Source of the DNA: Rapana venosa
Lineage: Eukaryota > Mollusca > Gastropoda > Neogastropoda > Muricidae
Assembly: GCA_028751875.1 (NCBI GenBank)
Contig: CM054141.1
Coordinates: 71,554,852 to 71,618,851, forward strand
Direction of reading: 5' to 3'
DNA length: 64,000 nt
Position 1 is the first letter of the stretch. Each line of letters starts with the position of its first letter. The notes below the pieces were generated by a model. It worked only from the letters and a program-made list of their open reading frames with translations, was not told the origin of the DNA and searched no databases. The position numbers and the translations under genes were made by a program. Positions 33,490-44,310 of this stretch are shown in pieces.

Positions 33490-34870
33490 GTCTGGCTAGG
33501 CTGCATCTTCTCTTCTCGTTCTTTTTGCCTCGTGCTGCTGAGCAAGTGTCTCTTCAAACTTGGAGATACCTTTCTGCACATATGTCTCCAGGCTGACTGT
33601 TCATGGGCTGTTGTTCCCAGTTGTTCTGGTCGATGTTCAGCGCTTTTAAGTCCCTCTTGCACACGTCTTTCATTCGCAGCTGTGGGCTGCCTGTGGGACG
33701 TTTTCCCAGCACAAATTCTAAATAGAAGGGGTCTTTAGAGATCCGTCCGTCGTCAATGTGCACGACATGGCTGAGCCAGTTGCAGACATCTCTAATTCAG
33801 CAGCGTGTATATGCTGGTGCATCCAGCTCTTTCCAGTACAGTGCTGTTTGGGTCCTTGTCTTTCCAGATGATGTTCAGGATGCGTTGGAAGCAATGCATG
33901 TAAAAAGCATTTCGCTCTTCTTCTTTTTCTTTGCGTTGCCTGGGTTATATTGTGAGGCCAGATCTTCTAAGGAATTCAGCAGTTGCCTGCAGGTCATCCA
34001 CCATGCCGTACAGTTTCTGCTCCAGAGGCGTGGGCTCAGGCCACACTTCCAGCCTTAGCGTCTGGAGAGTCCTGCAGTCTTGTAGGATGTGGGCCGTATC
34101 CTGTTCTTCTTCTCCACAGGGGCACATAGCAGATGGTGCAATTTTCAATTTTCATTTCGCTCTTGTCGGGCACGTTAAGTCCAGGACTCGCTGCCAAACA
34201 GGAGGGTGCTGACGACGCAAGCTCGGTAGATCTGGATCTTTAAGTGCTCAGTCAGCTTGCTGTTGTTCCATGCTTTATTTCTTTCTTTCTTTCTTTCAGT
34301 CTGGTCTTGGTGGTAGCTGCTTTGCTGATGCACCTGTTGAACTCTGCGTCGAGTGAGAGGGTGTCCGAGATAGTTGAGCCCAGTACAGGAAGTCATCGAC
34401 GACACCCAGTTCCTGGTCATTGATGCTGATGGCTGGGCGAGAATCAACATTCTGTCCCATGATTTGTGTTTTCTTCAAGCTAATGGTAAGCCCGAAGTCT
34501 TGACAGGCATCACTGAAGTGAGTCATGAGCTGCTGTAGGTCCTCAGCTGAGTGGGCGGTTACTGCTGCGTCGTCTGCAAAGAGGAAGTCACACAGGCACA
34601 TCAGCTGGACTTTGGTCTTGGCTCTTAGTCTGGAGAGGTTGAAGAGCTTTCCGTCTGACCTGGTTCGGAGGTAGATACCTTCAGCGAAGATTTCAAACAG
34701 GGTGGAAGCCAGGACGCAACTCTGTTTCACTCCACTCCGTATGTTGAAGGTAGCTGATGTTGAGCCGCCAAAGAAGACGGTGCCTTTCATGCCTTCGTGG
34801 CATGAAAGATGATGCTGACCAGATCGAAGGCCTTTGTGAGGTCTATGAAGGCAACAAATACCAAAACTAC
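33490..34870 (-). mobile_element. LINE reverse transcriptase, truncated copy
   Basis: Minus-strand translation gives FIDLTKAFDLVS (34810-34850), SGVKQSCVLASTLFEIF, CDFLFADDAAVTAHS (catalytic DD, about 34570), GLTISLKKTQIM, then the post-RT region ILAQP, SSMTSCTGLNYLGHPL, TLLFGSESWT, GEEEQDTAHILQDC and a C-terminal GKRPTGSPQLRMKDVCKRDL. Several frame changes split it, so it is dead. It differs in family from the copy at 31745. Confidence 0.88.
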
Positions 34871-35103
34871 TGTACCATCAGCCTGATCAGTCATCCATTA
34901 TTTTGATGATTATTTACAACTCATTGCTAGAATTATGTCCCTAATCTCAAAAAACAAGTACACAATGCAATTTTCCACACTTTACACAAATCTGTGAAAA
35001 GGAGAACAAAATTTTCGGAGTGGCATTCTATGAATGAATGAATGAATGGGCAAGGATTATGATTTTTAAGCCAAAACTCATCTCACAGTTTGTCATTGCA
35101 AGT

Positions 35104-35104
<1 letters not shown>

Positions 35105-35145
<41 letters not shown>

Positions 35146-35175
35146 CGCGCGCGCGCGTGCGTGAACGCATGTGTG
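35105..35175. repeat. (TG)n/(CG)n tract
   Basis: Over 40 bp of TG followed by about 12 bp of GC alternation and further TG/CG pieces; Z-DNA-prone. Confidence 0.9.
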
Positions 35176-35468
35176 TGTACGTGCGTGCGTGCGGGAAGGG
35201 AGGGGGGGGGGGAGCAAAGCATTCTCACCCTCTGAAGTGCTCTCTACAAAGACTATCACCATCAACATTTTTTTCTAGCGTTGCAACCCCCGCCCCCCCT
35301 CCCCCCAAAAAAACCCAAAACACACACACACACAAAACACCACCCAAAAAAAACCACCCAAAGAAACAAAAAAAAATGGACGTGACAGTCTGCATTTCAG
35401 GTTATTCCAGAATTATTGGAGACATTCAACGGATCTTTTATAGTCAATCATAAACTCTTTTTTTTTTT

Positions 35469-35470
<2 letters not shown>

Positions 35471-35505
<35 letters not shown>
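35471..35505. repeat. 35-bp poly(G)
   Basis: Thirty-five consecutive G, about 140 bp upstream of the microprotein start codon. It may lie in the promoter or 5' UTR. The length could be unreliable if derived from sequencing through a homopolymer. Confidence 0.9.
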
Positions 35506-35506
<1 letters not shown>

Positions 35507-35646
35507 GCCAGAAGTTAGCCTAAAGCTGGAGTGTAGCTGTCTAAAGTTGGTCAAGGGAGGTAAATCTAAAATGCCATGCGGAGAAAGCTGCACGAAGCCA
35601 AGGACAGCCACACAGAGCACAAGGCTACGACTCCGAACCTGTAAAC

Positions 35647-37408
35647 ATGATCAGAATAAAATCCAGATATTCGACCGCTCAGTTGTTGAGATTTCCTCTG
35701 CTGTTTGGGAGCATTCTTGGAGTTTTTGTCTCGGCGTTCATGTACAGGTACAAAAAGTCAAACCAGTAAACTTAAAGCAAAACAAAAACACAACAGTCCA
35801 AATGCAAACAACCTAGGAAGTGAAAATAAACTGAAATTTTCTTCTTTCATAAGACACAACCTAGCATTCTGCACGCAAACCAATATTTATGTTTATGCTC
35901 AGCCAATGCTAAATCAAATGCTTTCTTGTTGTCTGTATAGTTATTTCACTGCCTATGACAATATCGTTGACTGTCATGGTTACATAATACTTGATGTTTT
36001 TAATACAAAATTAAAATTTAGACAGATCCTTCACCATTCTTTTGTAATTTTTTTGTTTTGCTTTTTTGCGTTTTATATCACTTCATATACATTGCATTGA
36101 AGAACAATGCATATGCTGGTGCAGGCCTGCATGCCCACACACACACACACACACACACACAGTACACACATGCACACTTACACACACACTCACATACAAT
36201 GATACAAACACCGTGCATTGTAATTTGTATAACTGTGCATTATTATGTAGCTTATTCTATGAACAATCATAACACTTCCAGTAACAACAGATTTCTGGGG
36301 TGCTCTTCACTTAGAGATGCTCTTCACTTACGGAAGTTATGCAACACCATTGTTTCTTTTTTTTCTGTTTATTTTGAAATATTTCTTCTTCTGTCTTTGA
36401 GTGTATTAATTTGTCCCCGATGACGGTAAAGTGTATACTAATTATTACTTTGATAGTCTTTTCATGGTGGTAACGGTGGATTTTTTTGTTTTGTTTACAT
36501 AATTTCGGGGACTGGATAGCTCAGTGGTCGGAGCACTCGCTTTCCCCCAGCCAAGTTAAGCAGCGTCGAGCATGGTTACCAGTTGGATGGGTGACCGTTT
36601 GCGCGCCTTGGCTTCAGTACAGTTCCCCCAGTTCACCCAGCTGTAAATGGGTACCTGCCCTCTTTAGGGTCAGGGAAGGTAAAGCAGCGAGGGAGAGGAG
36701 ATGGGCACCGCCCTCAATATGCTGGCCCTAGAGAAGTGAGGTCTCTGACGCCTCGCTCCCCTACGACCTTATAGGTTATGGGACTCCTTTACGTTACCTT
36801 TACCTACATAATTTCCCTAGTGACAGTTCTCTGTTCTGTGGTGTGGGTGATGTGTGTAAATGTATTTCTTGGACACAGCATCTCAATTTATCATTTCATC
36901 TGAAACTGAAAGACATGCATCCAGACTACCACTCATGATGTAATGAAAGGGGGTGGGGGTGCTTCCAATCATATCATTCTGATATATATTTTTATACGGC
37001 ATATATATATAGGGAGAGAGGGGGGGGGGGGGGGGGAGCAAACATATCCACATTGTTGCACCTTTGAGCTATGGCTGAGGGATTAAAACTTAAAAAAATA
37101 ATTGTTGCAAGGAAAGGCAATTCATGCTGGAAAAAAAATCCCCTTTTTCCTACCATGGTTTGTTTCTTTGTGTGTAGTTGTTGGTGCTGGAGATGAGATT
37201 TTCAGATTTTCCCCTCAGAGCATCTACAAGAATGTTATAGGACCATATTTGTTTGTTTGACTGCAGGAAGATCTACTTCAGGGAAGAGATTGAAGCAGTG
37301 CGGCAGAAGAACTATGAAGAGTCGGTGCGGCAGCAGCAGATCATGGACAGAGCGAAGGAGATCATGGCTCAGGAAATACAGGCTAAAGGCAAAGCAAAGG
37401 ACAAGTGA
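35647..37408 (+). CDS. 80-aa single-pass membrane microprotein, PIGBOS1-like (tentative)
   Basis: Two exons, 35647-35747 and 37267-37408, join in phase (AG|G = Arg34) to give 80 residues. The N terminus is basic (Arg3, Lys5, Arg7). A hydrophobic segment at about residues 16-33 (FPLLFGSILGVFVSAFMY) is followed by RKIYFREEIEAVRQKNYEES and a charged, probably helical and coiled, C-terminal tail ending KGKAKDK. The start has A at -3. The layout (AQLL, then LLFGSILGV, then aromatic-x-x-I-Y and a charged helix) aligns without gaps to the recalled sequence of PIGBOS1, a mitochondrial outer-membrane microprotein that binds CLCC1 and tunes the unfolded-protein response. The match is mostly hydrophobic residues, so other small mitochondrial membrane proteins remain possible. 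Donor AG then GTACAA is slightly weak; acceptor GTTTGACTGCAG is good. Confidence 0.65.
35648..35747 (+). CDS. Microprotein exon 1, coding part (ATG at 35647)
   Basis: Encodes residues 1-33 plus two bases of codon 34. A different-frame ATG at 35572 opens an upstream ORF that overlaps this whole segment, which may lower translation from the main start. Confidence 0.65.
36507..36805 (+). mobile_element. Intact tRNA/5S-rRNA composite SINE with TSD
   Basis: Flanked by the perfect 10-bp direct repeat ACATAATTTC (36497-36506 and 36806-36815). The 5' head has a tRNA A-box-like TAGCTCAGTGG. It is followed at about 36552-36597 by 5S rRNA-like sequence: AAGTTAAGCAGCGTCGAGC, then TGGTTACCAGTTGGATGGG and TGACCG, matching the internal control region of animal 5S rRNA genes. 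The 3' body ends CTTTACGTTACCTTTACCT. It lies in the single intron of the microprotein gene, same strand. Confidence 0.9.
37267..37408 (+). CDS. Microprotein exon 2 (last coding)
   Basis: Acceptor TTTGACTGCAG; one base completes codon 34, then 46 codons and TGA at 37406-37408. No other frame is open across the exon. The peptide is rich in Glu, Lys, Arg and Gln with a heptad-like spacing, ending in a basic KGKAKDK. Confidence 0.75.
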
Positions 37409-38097
37409 CCCACTTGCTGTGTGACTTACTGACTGACTGACTGACTGACCGCTGTGAAAGCTGTTTACTTGTATTGTGTTTTTCAAGAGTGCAGTGCGCT
37501 ACATGACAGTGAGTGTGTTGGATGTTCTGCGTGAATCTGCTTTTTCTAGTGACTGAGAGTATTCTAATACATTTACATGGTTATTAGTGTGCTTTGTGTA
37601 TAATTTGTGCGTATTGGTGTGTTGTGCTTCTTTTCATACAGCAGCTTGTGTCATTGAAAAGCTGACAAGATATCCTTTAGAGAGCGAGAAAGGGATGTCT
37701 TGATGTTCTAGTTAGTATACATGTCAGTTGTGGGTTTTTTCAATTTATTCTAGGTATTTATATGATTTTAAGACTGTTAATAGTGTAATACATATGTGAA
37801 GGATAGAGATCAGGTTATGTGATGGCCTTATCACTTTTGTGGGAGGCAGAATTATTGCCATTCTTTTGCACAGCTCTGTCTTTTTTCTTTTGCAGTGGTA
37901 ATGTTTATGCAGATCATGTTAATCACAGATTGTTTTTACACTTGATCAATATACAGTTTTCAGTGATTGAGTGTATGCATGAATCATTGAATGGCAAGGA
38001 TGAAATCTTCATTCGAGAAAGAAACTAAGAGTAAACTATAGTTAAAAAGTGATCTTGATGTTTGTGAAAATATGGTTTATGCATACATGCTCAGACA

Positions 38098-38103
38098 AAT
38101 AAA
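38098..38103 (+). terminator. Poly(A) signal of the microprotein gene
   Basis: AATAAA about 690 bp after the stop, followed within 30 bp by a T/G-containing stretch. The intervening AT-rich unique sequence reads as a plausible 3' UTR. Confidence 0.55.
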
Positions 38104-38966
38104 CAAACCAAACCTACCATGTCTCGTGTTGCTAGTCTGCTTGTATTTATTGTTGACATTTTGAAGCATTTTCTTCTAAAAGCAAATGCCCTGAAAGATA
38201 ATGTAGTGGAAACTGGAGCGTGACCAGATTGTGCACATGTGTGATTGTACTGCACAGCACACTTCCCACACGACATGTAACCGGATTCTGCTTATGTATG
38301 TACAACACAACACACTTCCACATGTAAGATCTGATTGTGCGTATGTATAAACATGTATGTTGTGGCATTCTTGCCAATTTGACTGCATTATGAGTTATTT
38401 TAACTTGCTAGAATCAGGAAGTGAAACCAACAAGATATTTATTTCAAATGGTATTGTTGATGGTTGTCGATTTTTCTAACGTTTTACATGGCAAAACAGT
38501 ATGACCACTTGAGAACTGTAATCATTGAACATTTTGGTGAATTCTCAACTGCTGAAGTTCCAAGAAGTCACATGTTTTGCCACCTTAAAGCATCACTGGT
38601 TGGGTAGGTTTTTGTAATAGACACAAGTGACAGGACTGCAATTATCAAATCACTGTTGAAAACCAAATCAACTTAAAAACCCCCCAATATTTCTACATGT
38701 ACTTTTTTTTTTTTTTTGAGGGGGGGGTCTTTTTTCCTGGTGAGATTTTTGTGTACACACACACACACCATTTCTTCTACAATTTCATCTCAACACACAG
38801 TCACAACAAAGATCAGTTTTATTTTTATAATACAAATTTATTTCATCAACATAATTATGGACTGAAATGCACAAAGCTGTGGTAAACAGTACATTTTGTG
38901 CAATATTTCAAGAATATATATTATTTTATATTTTCAATACAGAGCACATCCAATTTGCTGCAATGG

Positions 38967-39021
<55 letters not shown>

Positions 39022-41736
39022 TATATTGCATCCATAATAATGGTCTGGAAGGTATCTGGAATTATTACATTGGCATTTATTTTACAGATTGCATCACATC
39101 ATGCATCACACCATTGTTCTCAGTCTTCACATTATGAATGAAGATATACACAAAACTCCCATATCTTTTAAGAACAAGCAACTACAAAAACTACAAGTTG
39201 ATCAATGGACACAGAAGAAGTTTGTCTTACACACACACACACACACACACACCACACAGAAAACAGTACCAGCTAGAGGAATTTTTGGTTTGAAAATCTA
39301 CAAAATATTGCAATATGACAAAATATAGGAATGCTCATCCCGTCCTCACAAGTGCAAGAGTAATATGTGCATGCACAGTTTTATTCCATCATCTTTACAC
39401 AGGCATGGTACTGGAGGAAAAGCATATTTCCCTGAAATGGTTTGGGGATCCAGGGGGCATTGCTCCCTGGCGGGGTCAAAGGGCAGAGCCCCTTGTTGGG
39501 GTTGAAGGGTTTTCAGCAATTCTAGCCTGTAAAAAAGCCTCTCCCTGAACTTATTTCAGTTCTTTATACTAAGCAACTTCTGCCCTAAAATAAGCTCTCC
39601 TAAAATTACTTTTACCAGTCATTTCTTAACCCAAAGGAGGTTTTATACCCAAGTAATCACATAGCAAAAATGAGGACATATTTAGACAAATGTGCACTAA
39701 CATAGAGGAAGAGCCAGGAAGGACAGACAGGAGAGAGAGAGGGGGGGGGGGGGGGGGGGGTGAAGGTGGGGAAGCACATGGAATAATACAACAAAAAGCA
39801 TGTATGTGTGTGTTTAAGTGGGTGAGAGAGAGAAAAGAAAGAGGAGGGGGGGGGGGGGGGGGGGGGGGAGTTCACTCCCTGAAAAAGAAGGGGGAGGCTG
39901 CTGAATGTCATGTTCACAAACATTGCTCTCTGACCACAGGCAGGGCTGAAGTGGACCAGCCAGTGAAAGCCCCCATCCACTCTCCCCCTTCCTACCATCC
40001 CCCTTCACACTAGGCTAGTCCCTCCCTGTCATGAAACCCAGTACCCACTATTGTTGATATACTGGTCCCCTTCACTTGCCACCTAGGCTTAGTGATGACT
40101 GGTGATGTCAAGCAGAGGAGGGAAGTAATCGGCATAGAAGAGTTACATACCTTCGCCGGGTTATCTGGGTTTCATTTTTTTCTCCTTATTTATTTATTTA
40201 TTTATATTTTTCGCGGAGATGTACCATGCCTGTTACACATGTATATATCTACACACACACACACACATGCGTGTGCGCGCACACACAAACACCAAATATA
40301 TATATGGCCCCCTACAATGAGTCTGAGTAGCTGTTCCAACAAGGCCACAAAGTTGTGTGCAGACAGACACAAATCCTCATGTTCAAATGACATAACAACA
40401 GAGTTTATCAATGCAGCACAGTGATCACCATCTGAGAGGAGAGGCACGGAGACAGTACAGTTCACAGAACAGATAAAATAATATGCTAAGGCAACTCCTC
40501 AACAACTGGCCATCTGGAGTGTTCTTTCAATTTCTTAAGTCACAGGAAGAAAGACAACAATAACAAGATGGCCAAGAATTAAAAACATTCAAACTGGATG
40601 GACAAACCATTAAAAAAAATTTTTTTTATAAATTATTGTCATTTGAAGGGTTAGTTTAAAACCCTAATCTGGTCATCATGATTATAAGAATTTATGATTA
40701 CAAGTAGCTAACCTGAGCATTCTAGATGCTCTTTTAAATGTCTGAAAGTTCATGATGACAGATGCATAAACAAGAGAAATAGCCCAGATACACATTTTGG
40801 TTCAAACACACACACACACATGTCCCTCTTCCATTTACGAACACTCACTTAATAAGCAGCTGGTTGAAAAAAACAATCGGAGAATTGGAAAAAGAAAGCT
40901 ACAATTTTCAATTACATGATCAATGTAATACACTGCTTGAAAACGAATGACTACTGGTCCATAATCCCTTCCATTCAAACAGACGGCAACAGCTCACAAA
41001 TACCTTGGAAAAATAAACAATGAAATAAACACTAGCAGATTTTTCACACACCCAGCCCTCCACATTCCTTTCATGTCTCTATTCTCACAAAACTCATAAT
41101 GGAAATGGAAACCAAATACTTGGATAAAAGTTGTTGTATTTAGCTCTAAACAAGTTACAGACACGGGAAACAAAATTTTACAAAAGTTCCTTTAAAAAAA
41201 AAAAATGTCAGTCATGAAGTTTGTGTACAGCTCAACAACAGCAGAAGCCAAAAAGCAGTACTGAAACAGCTAACAATAGCAGCAGTCGGAGAATGCACTG
41301 AAATCCATGTTCACTGCCAGACTGGAAAGAGGCCAGCACACAGTCATGAGCACAAGGAAAGCGAACAGAGGAAGATGACACAAACATAGCTGACACTACA
41401 CAGGCTGGCATCCTCAACCTTTCCTGTTGACATGCACAGTCCTGCCAAGCAGTCTTCAAATCTCTTTTTGTAACTGAAGCAATGAGATGAAGCACTGTGT
41501 CAGTATTTCAAATCACCTTTTTACTGAAAGGAAACTTTCTTTATAATCAACTTGGCACCTAAAAGCAATAAGCAAAAAAAGAATCCCCCCCCCCCCCCCC
41601 CCCCCCCCCAAACAAAACAAAAAACCCCAACATTTTGGCCCCTAACATGCACCTTACTTACTTATACCCAATGAAAAAGCACAGGGAAATGCATGGAGGA
41701 AGGAAACAGCATACAAACACGTTTTGAGACTCTGAA
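38104..41736. other. Spacer between convergent genes; no gene seen
   Basis: Contains (TA)n at 38970-39027, poly(G) tracts at 39741-39760 and 39846-39868, poly(C) at 41585-41609 and short CA runs. A minus-strand AATAAA (plus TTTATT around 38819) could end a very long ARAP 3' UTR. ORFs here are short or repeat-derived. Confidence 0.5.
38970..39027. repeat. (TA)n microsatellite
   Basis: About 28 TA dinucleotides with one AATATAT interruption; self-complementary and likely to extrude as a cruciform. Confidence 0.95.
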
Positions 41737-42025
41737 AAGTAAGTAGTAAGTTCTTTCGAGCCAGAAGGCCCATAGAGCCGGAGCTTATCCCGGTTTCTGT
41801 AGCGTTAAGCGAACCGATGGTTTTTCACACCCCTGTGACAGGACGCTAGTCTGTCGCCAGATACTTCCCCAGCAGAGCTGGTACCCACTTGTACACCTGG
41901 GTGGAGTGAGGAAAATAGGAGTAAAGTGTCTTTCCCAAGGACACAACACCGAGCCGAGCGGGGATCGAACCCGCGACCTCTGGATCACGAGTTGACCGCC
42001 TAAACCACTCGACCACGGTGCCTCC
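41737..42025 (-). mobile_element. tRNA-derived SINE family B, copy 2
   Basis: Flanked by a perfect 13-bp target-site duplication TTGAGACTCTGAA (41724-41736 and 42026-42038). On minus it has GTGGTCGAGTGGTTTAGGCG (A-box region) and GGTTCGATCCC (B box). The body contains GTCCTTGGGAAAGACAC and GTACAAGTGGGTACC, and it ends with a short TAAG-type tail. It is about 95% identical by eye to the other two copies. Confidence 0.92.
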
Positions 42026-42038
42026 TTGAGACTCTGAA

Positions 42039-42949
42039 GACCGGTGCCAAACAACACACACACCATGTGAGTATCAAGAAACGAACATCTCTGATCTGAC
42101 ACGTTCATGCACGCTGCAGGCCACGTGCTGTTTGTTCACAGAATTCACACTTCACAAGCTGATGAGGCTCTATGTTCGGTCAACATCTTTGTTTTCTTTT
42201 TCACATGTATAAAAAAAGCATACAAACTCAACACCAGAGGTTCTGCATACAATTTCGTGGCATCATACATGCAGCCAGTCTATGCAAGCTTTATTTATGT
42301 AAGTTTTACCAAACAGCAGATGAATTCTAAGAAAAAAAAGTACTGAGCATAAAAAGACAGATTTGGAATCACAATTGCAAAGTACAGAAAGTATTGCACA
42401 ATACATAATCATACATATATATATACTTCTTACATTTGTTTCATAAACACTACAATCTCTTAAAGAACTCGGAAAACAAAGCAGCAAAACTGGACAAATA
42501 AGAAACTCTCCTACAAAACAGTAGAGAGAAGAAAATATATTGCTGCATTCAAGCTTTTCATCATCACCATGATTTTTTTTTTCGGGGGGGGGGGGGGGGT
42601 TGGGGGAAGGAGTGTGTGCAAGGGGCAAACTTTCTGCTGGCTTTCCAATGGTAGCATGTAAAAGAACTCTTTCAACAAGCACAGAAAGCAAGACTGTCTT
42701 CAAGACAGTATACATTCTTTTTTTTATAAAAAAAAGATGGATTTTGTGTCAGCTAAAAGAGAAAAGAAAAGAAGCTTGAATTAAAATAATGGAGCAAAAT
42801 GGAAACAGAAGCCAAAGCAGTAAACATCTGAGCAAACAGATTTCAAGGAGCCATGCACACATTATCATGACATTGACAAAAATTAGATTTGTGTTATCAC
42901 AAACCAGCAATGGCCAGTCATTCCAACACACAGACAACCCTTGGAGGGA
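42039..42949. other. No gene seen
   Basis: AT-rich unique DNA with a poly(G) tract at 42584-42599. Confidence 0.5.
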
Positions 42950-43832
42950 AACAGAATAACTAAGCTGATGATGTCACTGCAGCCATGGAGGAAACAACAA
43001 CTAAGCTGATGATGTCACTGCAGCCATGGAGGAAACAACAAAGCTGATGATGTCACTGCAGCCATGGAGAAAACAACAACTAAGCTGATGATGTCACTGC
43101 AGCCATGGAGGAAACAACAACTAACCTGATGATGTCACTGCAGCCATGGAGGAAACAACAACTAACCTGATGATGTCACTGCAGCCATGGAGGAACCTGA
43201 TGATGTCACTGCAGCCATGGAGGAAACAACAACTAAGCTGATGATGTCACTGCAGCCATGGAGGAAACAGAATAACTAAGCTGATGATGTCACTGCAGCC
43301 ATGGAGGAAACAGAATAACTAAGCTGATGATGTCACTGCAGCCATGGAGGAAACAACAACTAAGCTGATGATGTCACTGCAGCCATGGAGGAAACAACAA
43401 CTAACCTGATGATGTCACTGCAGCCATGGAGGAAACAGAATAACTAAGCTGATGATGTCACTGCAGCCATGGAGGAAACAACAACTAAGCTGATGATGTC
43501 ACTGCAGCCATGGAGGAAACAACAACTAACCTGATGATGTCACTGCAGCCATGGAGGAAACAGAACAACTAACCTGATGATGTCACTGCAGCCATGGAGG
43601 AAACAACAACTAAGCTGATGATGTCACTGCAGCCATGGAGGAAACAGAACAACTAAGCTGATGATGTCACTGCAGCCATGGAGGAACCTGATGATGTCAC
43701 TGCAGCCATGGAGGAAACAACAACTAAGCTGATGATGTCACTGCAGCCATGGAGGAAACAGAATAACTAAGCTGATGATGTCACTGCAGCCATGGAGGAA
43801 ACAACAACTAAGCTGATGATGTCACTGCAGCC
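42950..43832. repeat. 41-bp tandem array
   Basis: About 21 units of 41 bp (CTGATGATGTCACTGCAGCC, ATGGAGGAAACAACAACTAA). Variants have AACC for AAGC and GAATAAC for AACAAC; two truncated units lack the ACAACAACTAAG part. Each unit holds TGATGTCA, close to a CRE/AP-1 palindrome, and a PstI-like CTGCAG; that is observation only. Confidence 0.95.
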
Positions 43833-43939
43833 CAAGCTTTCACCAGACGATGGGACACAGGTCTATGTTTGGCTGGAAGTAAGAGTGCTCTTCTGCCATT
43901 ATCACACACTGCACACTTTTCCTGAACCACACTGCTTAT

Positions 43940-43960
43940 CCCCCCCCCCCCCCCCCCCCC
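43940..43960. repeat. 21-bp poly(C)
   Basis: Uninterrupted C run 110 bp after the 41-bp array. Confidence 0.9.
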
Positions 43961-44117
43961 AAATCTGCTGTTGATGAATAGATGAATTCATGACAAGTAT
44001 GCTTGAGGACAAGAAATGGAGACATGTCACCATGAGACAGGGATAGAAAAGGCCACTAAAGTTGAGAGTTTTATCTATTGCATAACTGACATTTATGAGG
44101 ATGATAAAGATGCTGTA

Positions 44118-44310
44118 TGTAGAGATCAGGTTAATCAGAGACTAATAGATAAGGATATACTCTAATGTAGAGATCAGGTTAATCAGAGACTAATAGATAA
44201 GGATATACTCTAATGTAGAGATCAGGTTAATCAGAGACTAATAGATAAGGATATACTCTAATGTAGAGATCAGGTTAATCAGAGACTAATAGATAAGGAT
44301 ATACTCTAAA
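44118..44310. repeat. 48-bp repeat, four identical copies
   Basis: Four perfect or nearly perfect units starting TGTAGAGATCAGGTTAATCA. The lack of divergence points to recent expansion. Confidence 0.95.

Noticed and set aside
31799..34790. Host gene with reverse transcriptase domain
   Set aside because: Motifs are those of LINE reverse transcriptases, with in-frame stops, frameshifts, truncation and simple-repeat tails, so these are dead mobile elements.
36507..36620. A tRNA gene or 5S rRNA gene
   Set aside because: Only parts resembling the promoter boxes are present, no cloverleaf or full 120-nt 5S folds, and a TSD plus a second dispersed copy show it is a SINE.
41960..42025. tRNA-Ser/Leu-like gene at the head of SINE family B
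   Set aside because: A and B boxes are present, but the sequence repeats three times with identical downstream body and TSDs, as expected of a tRNA-derived SINE.
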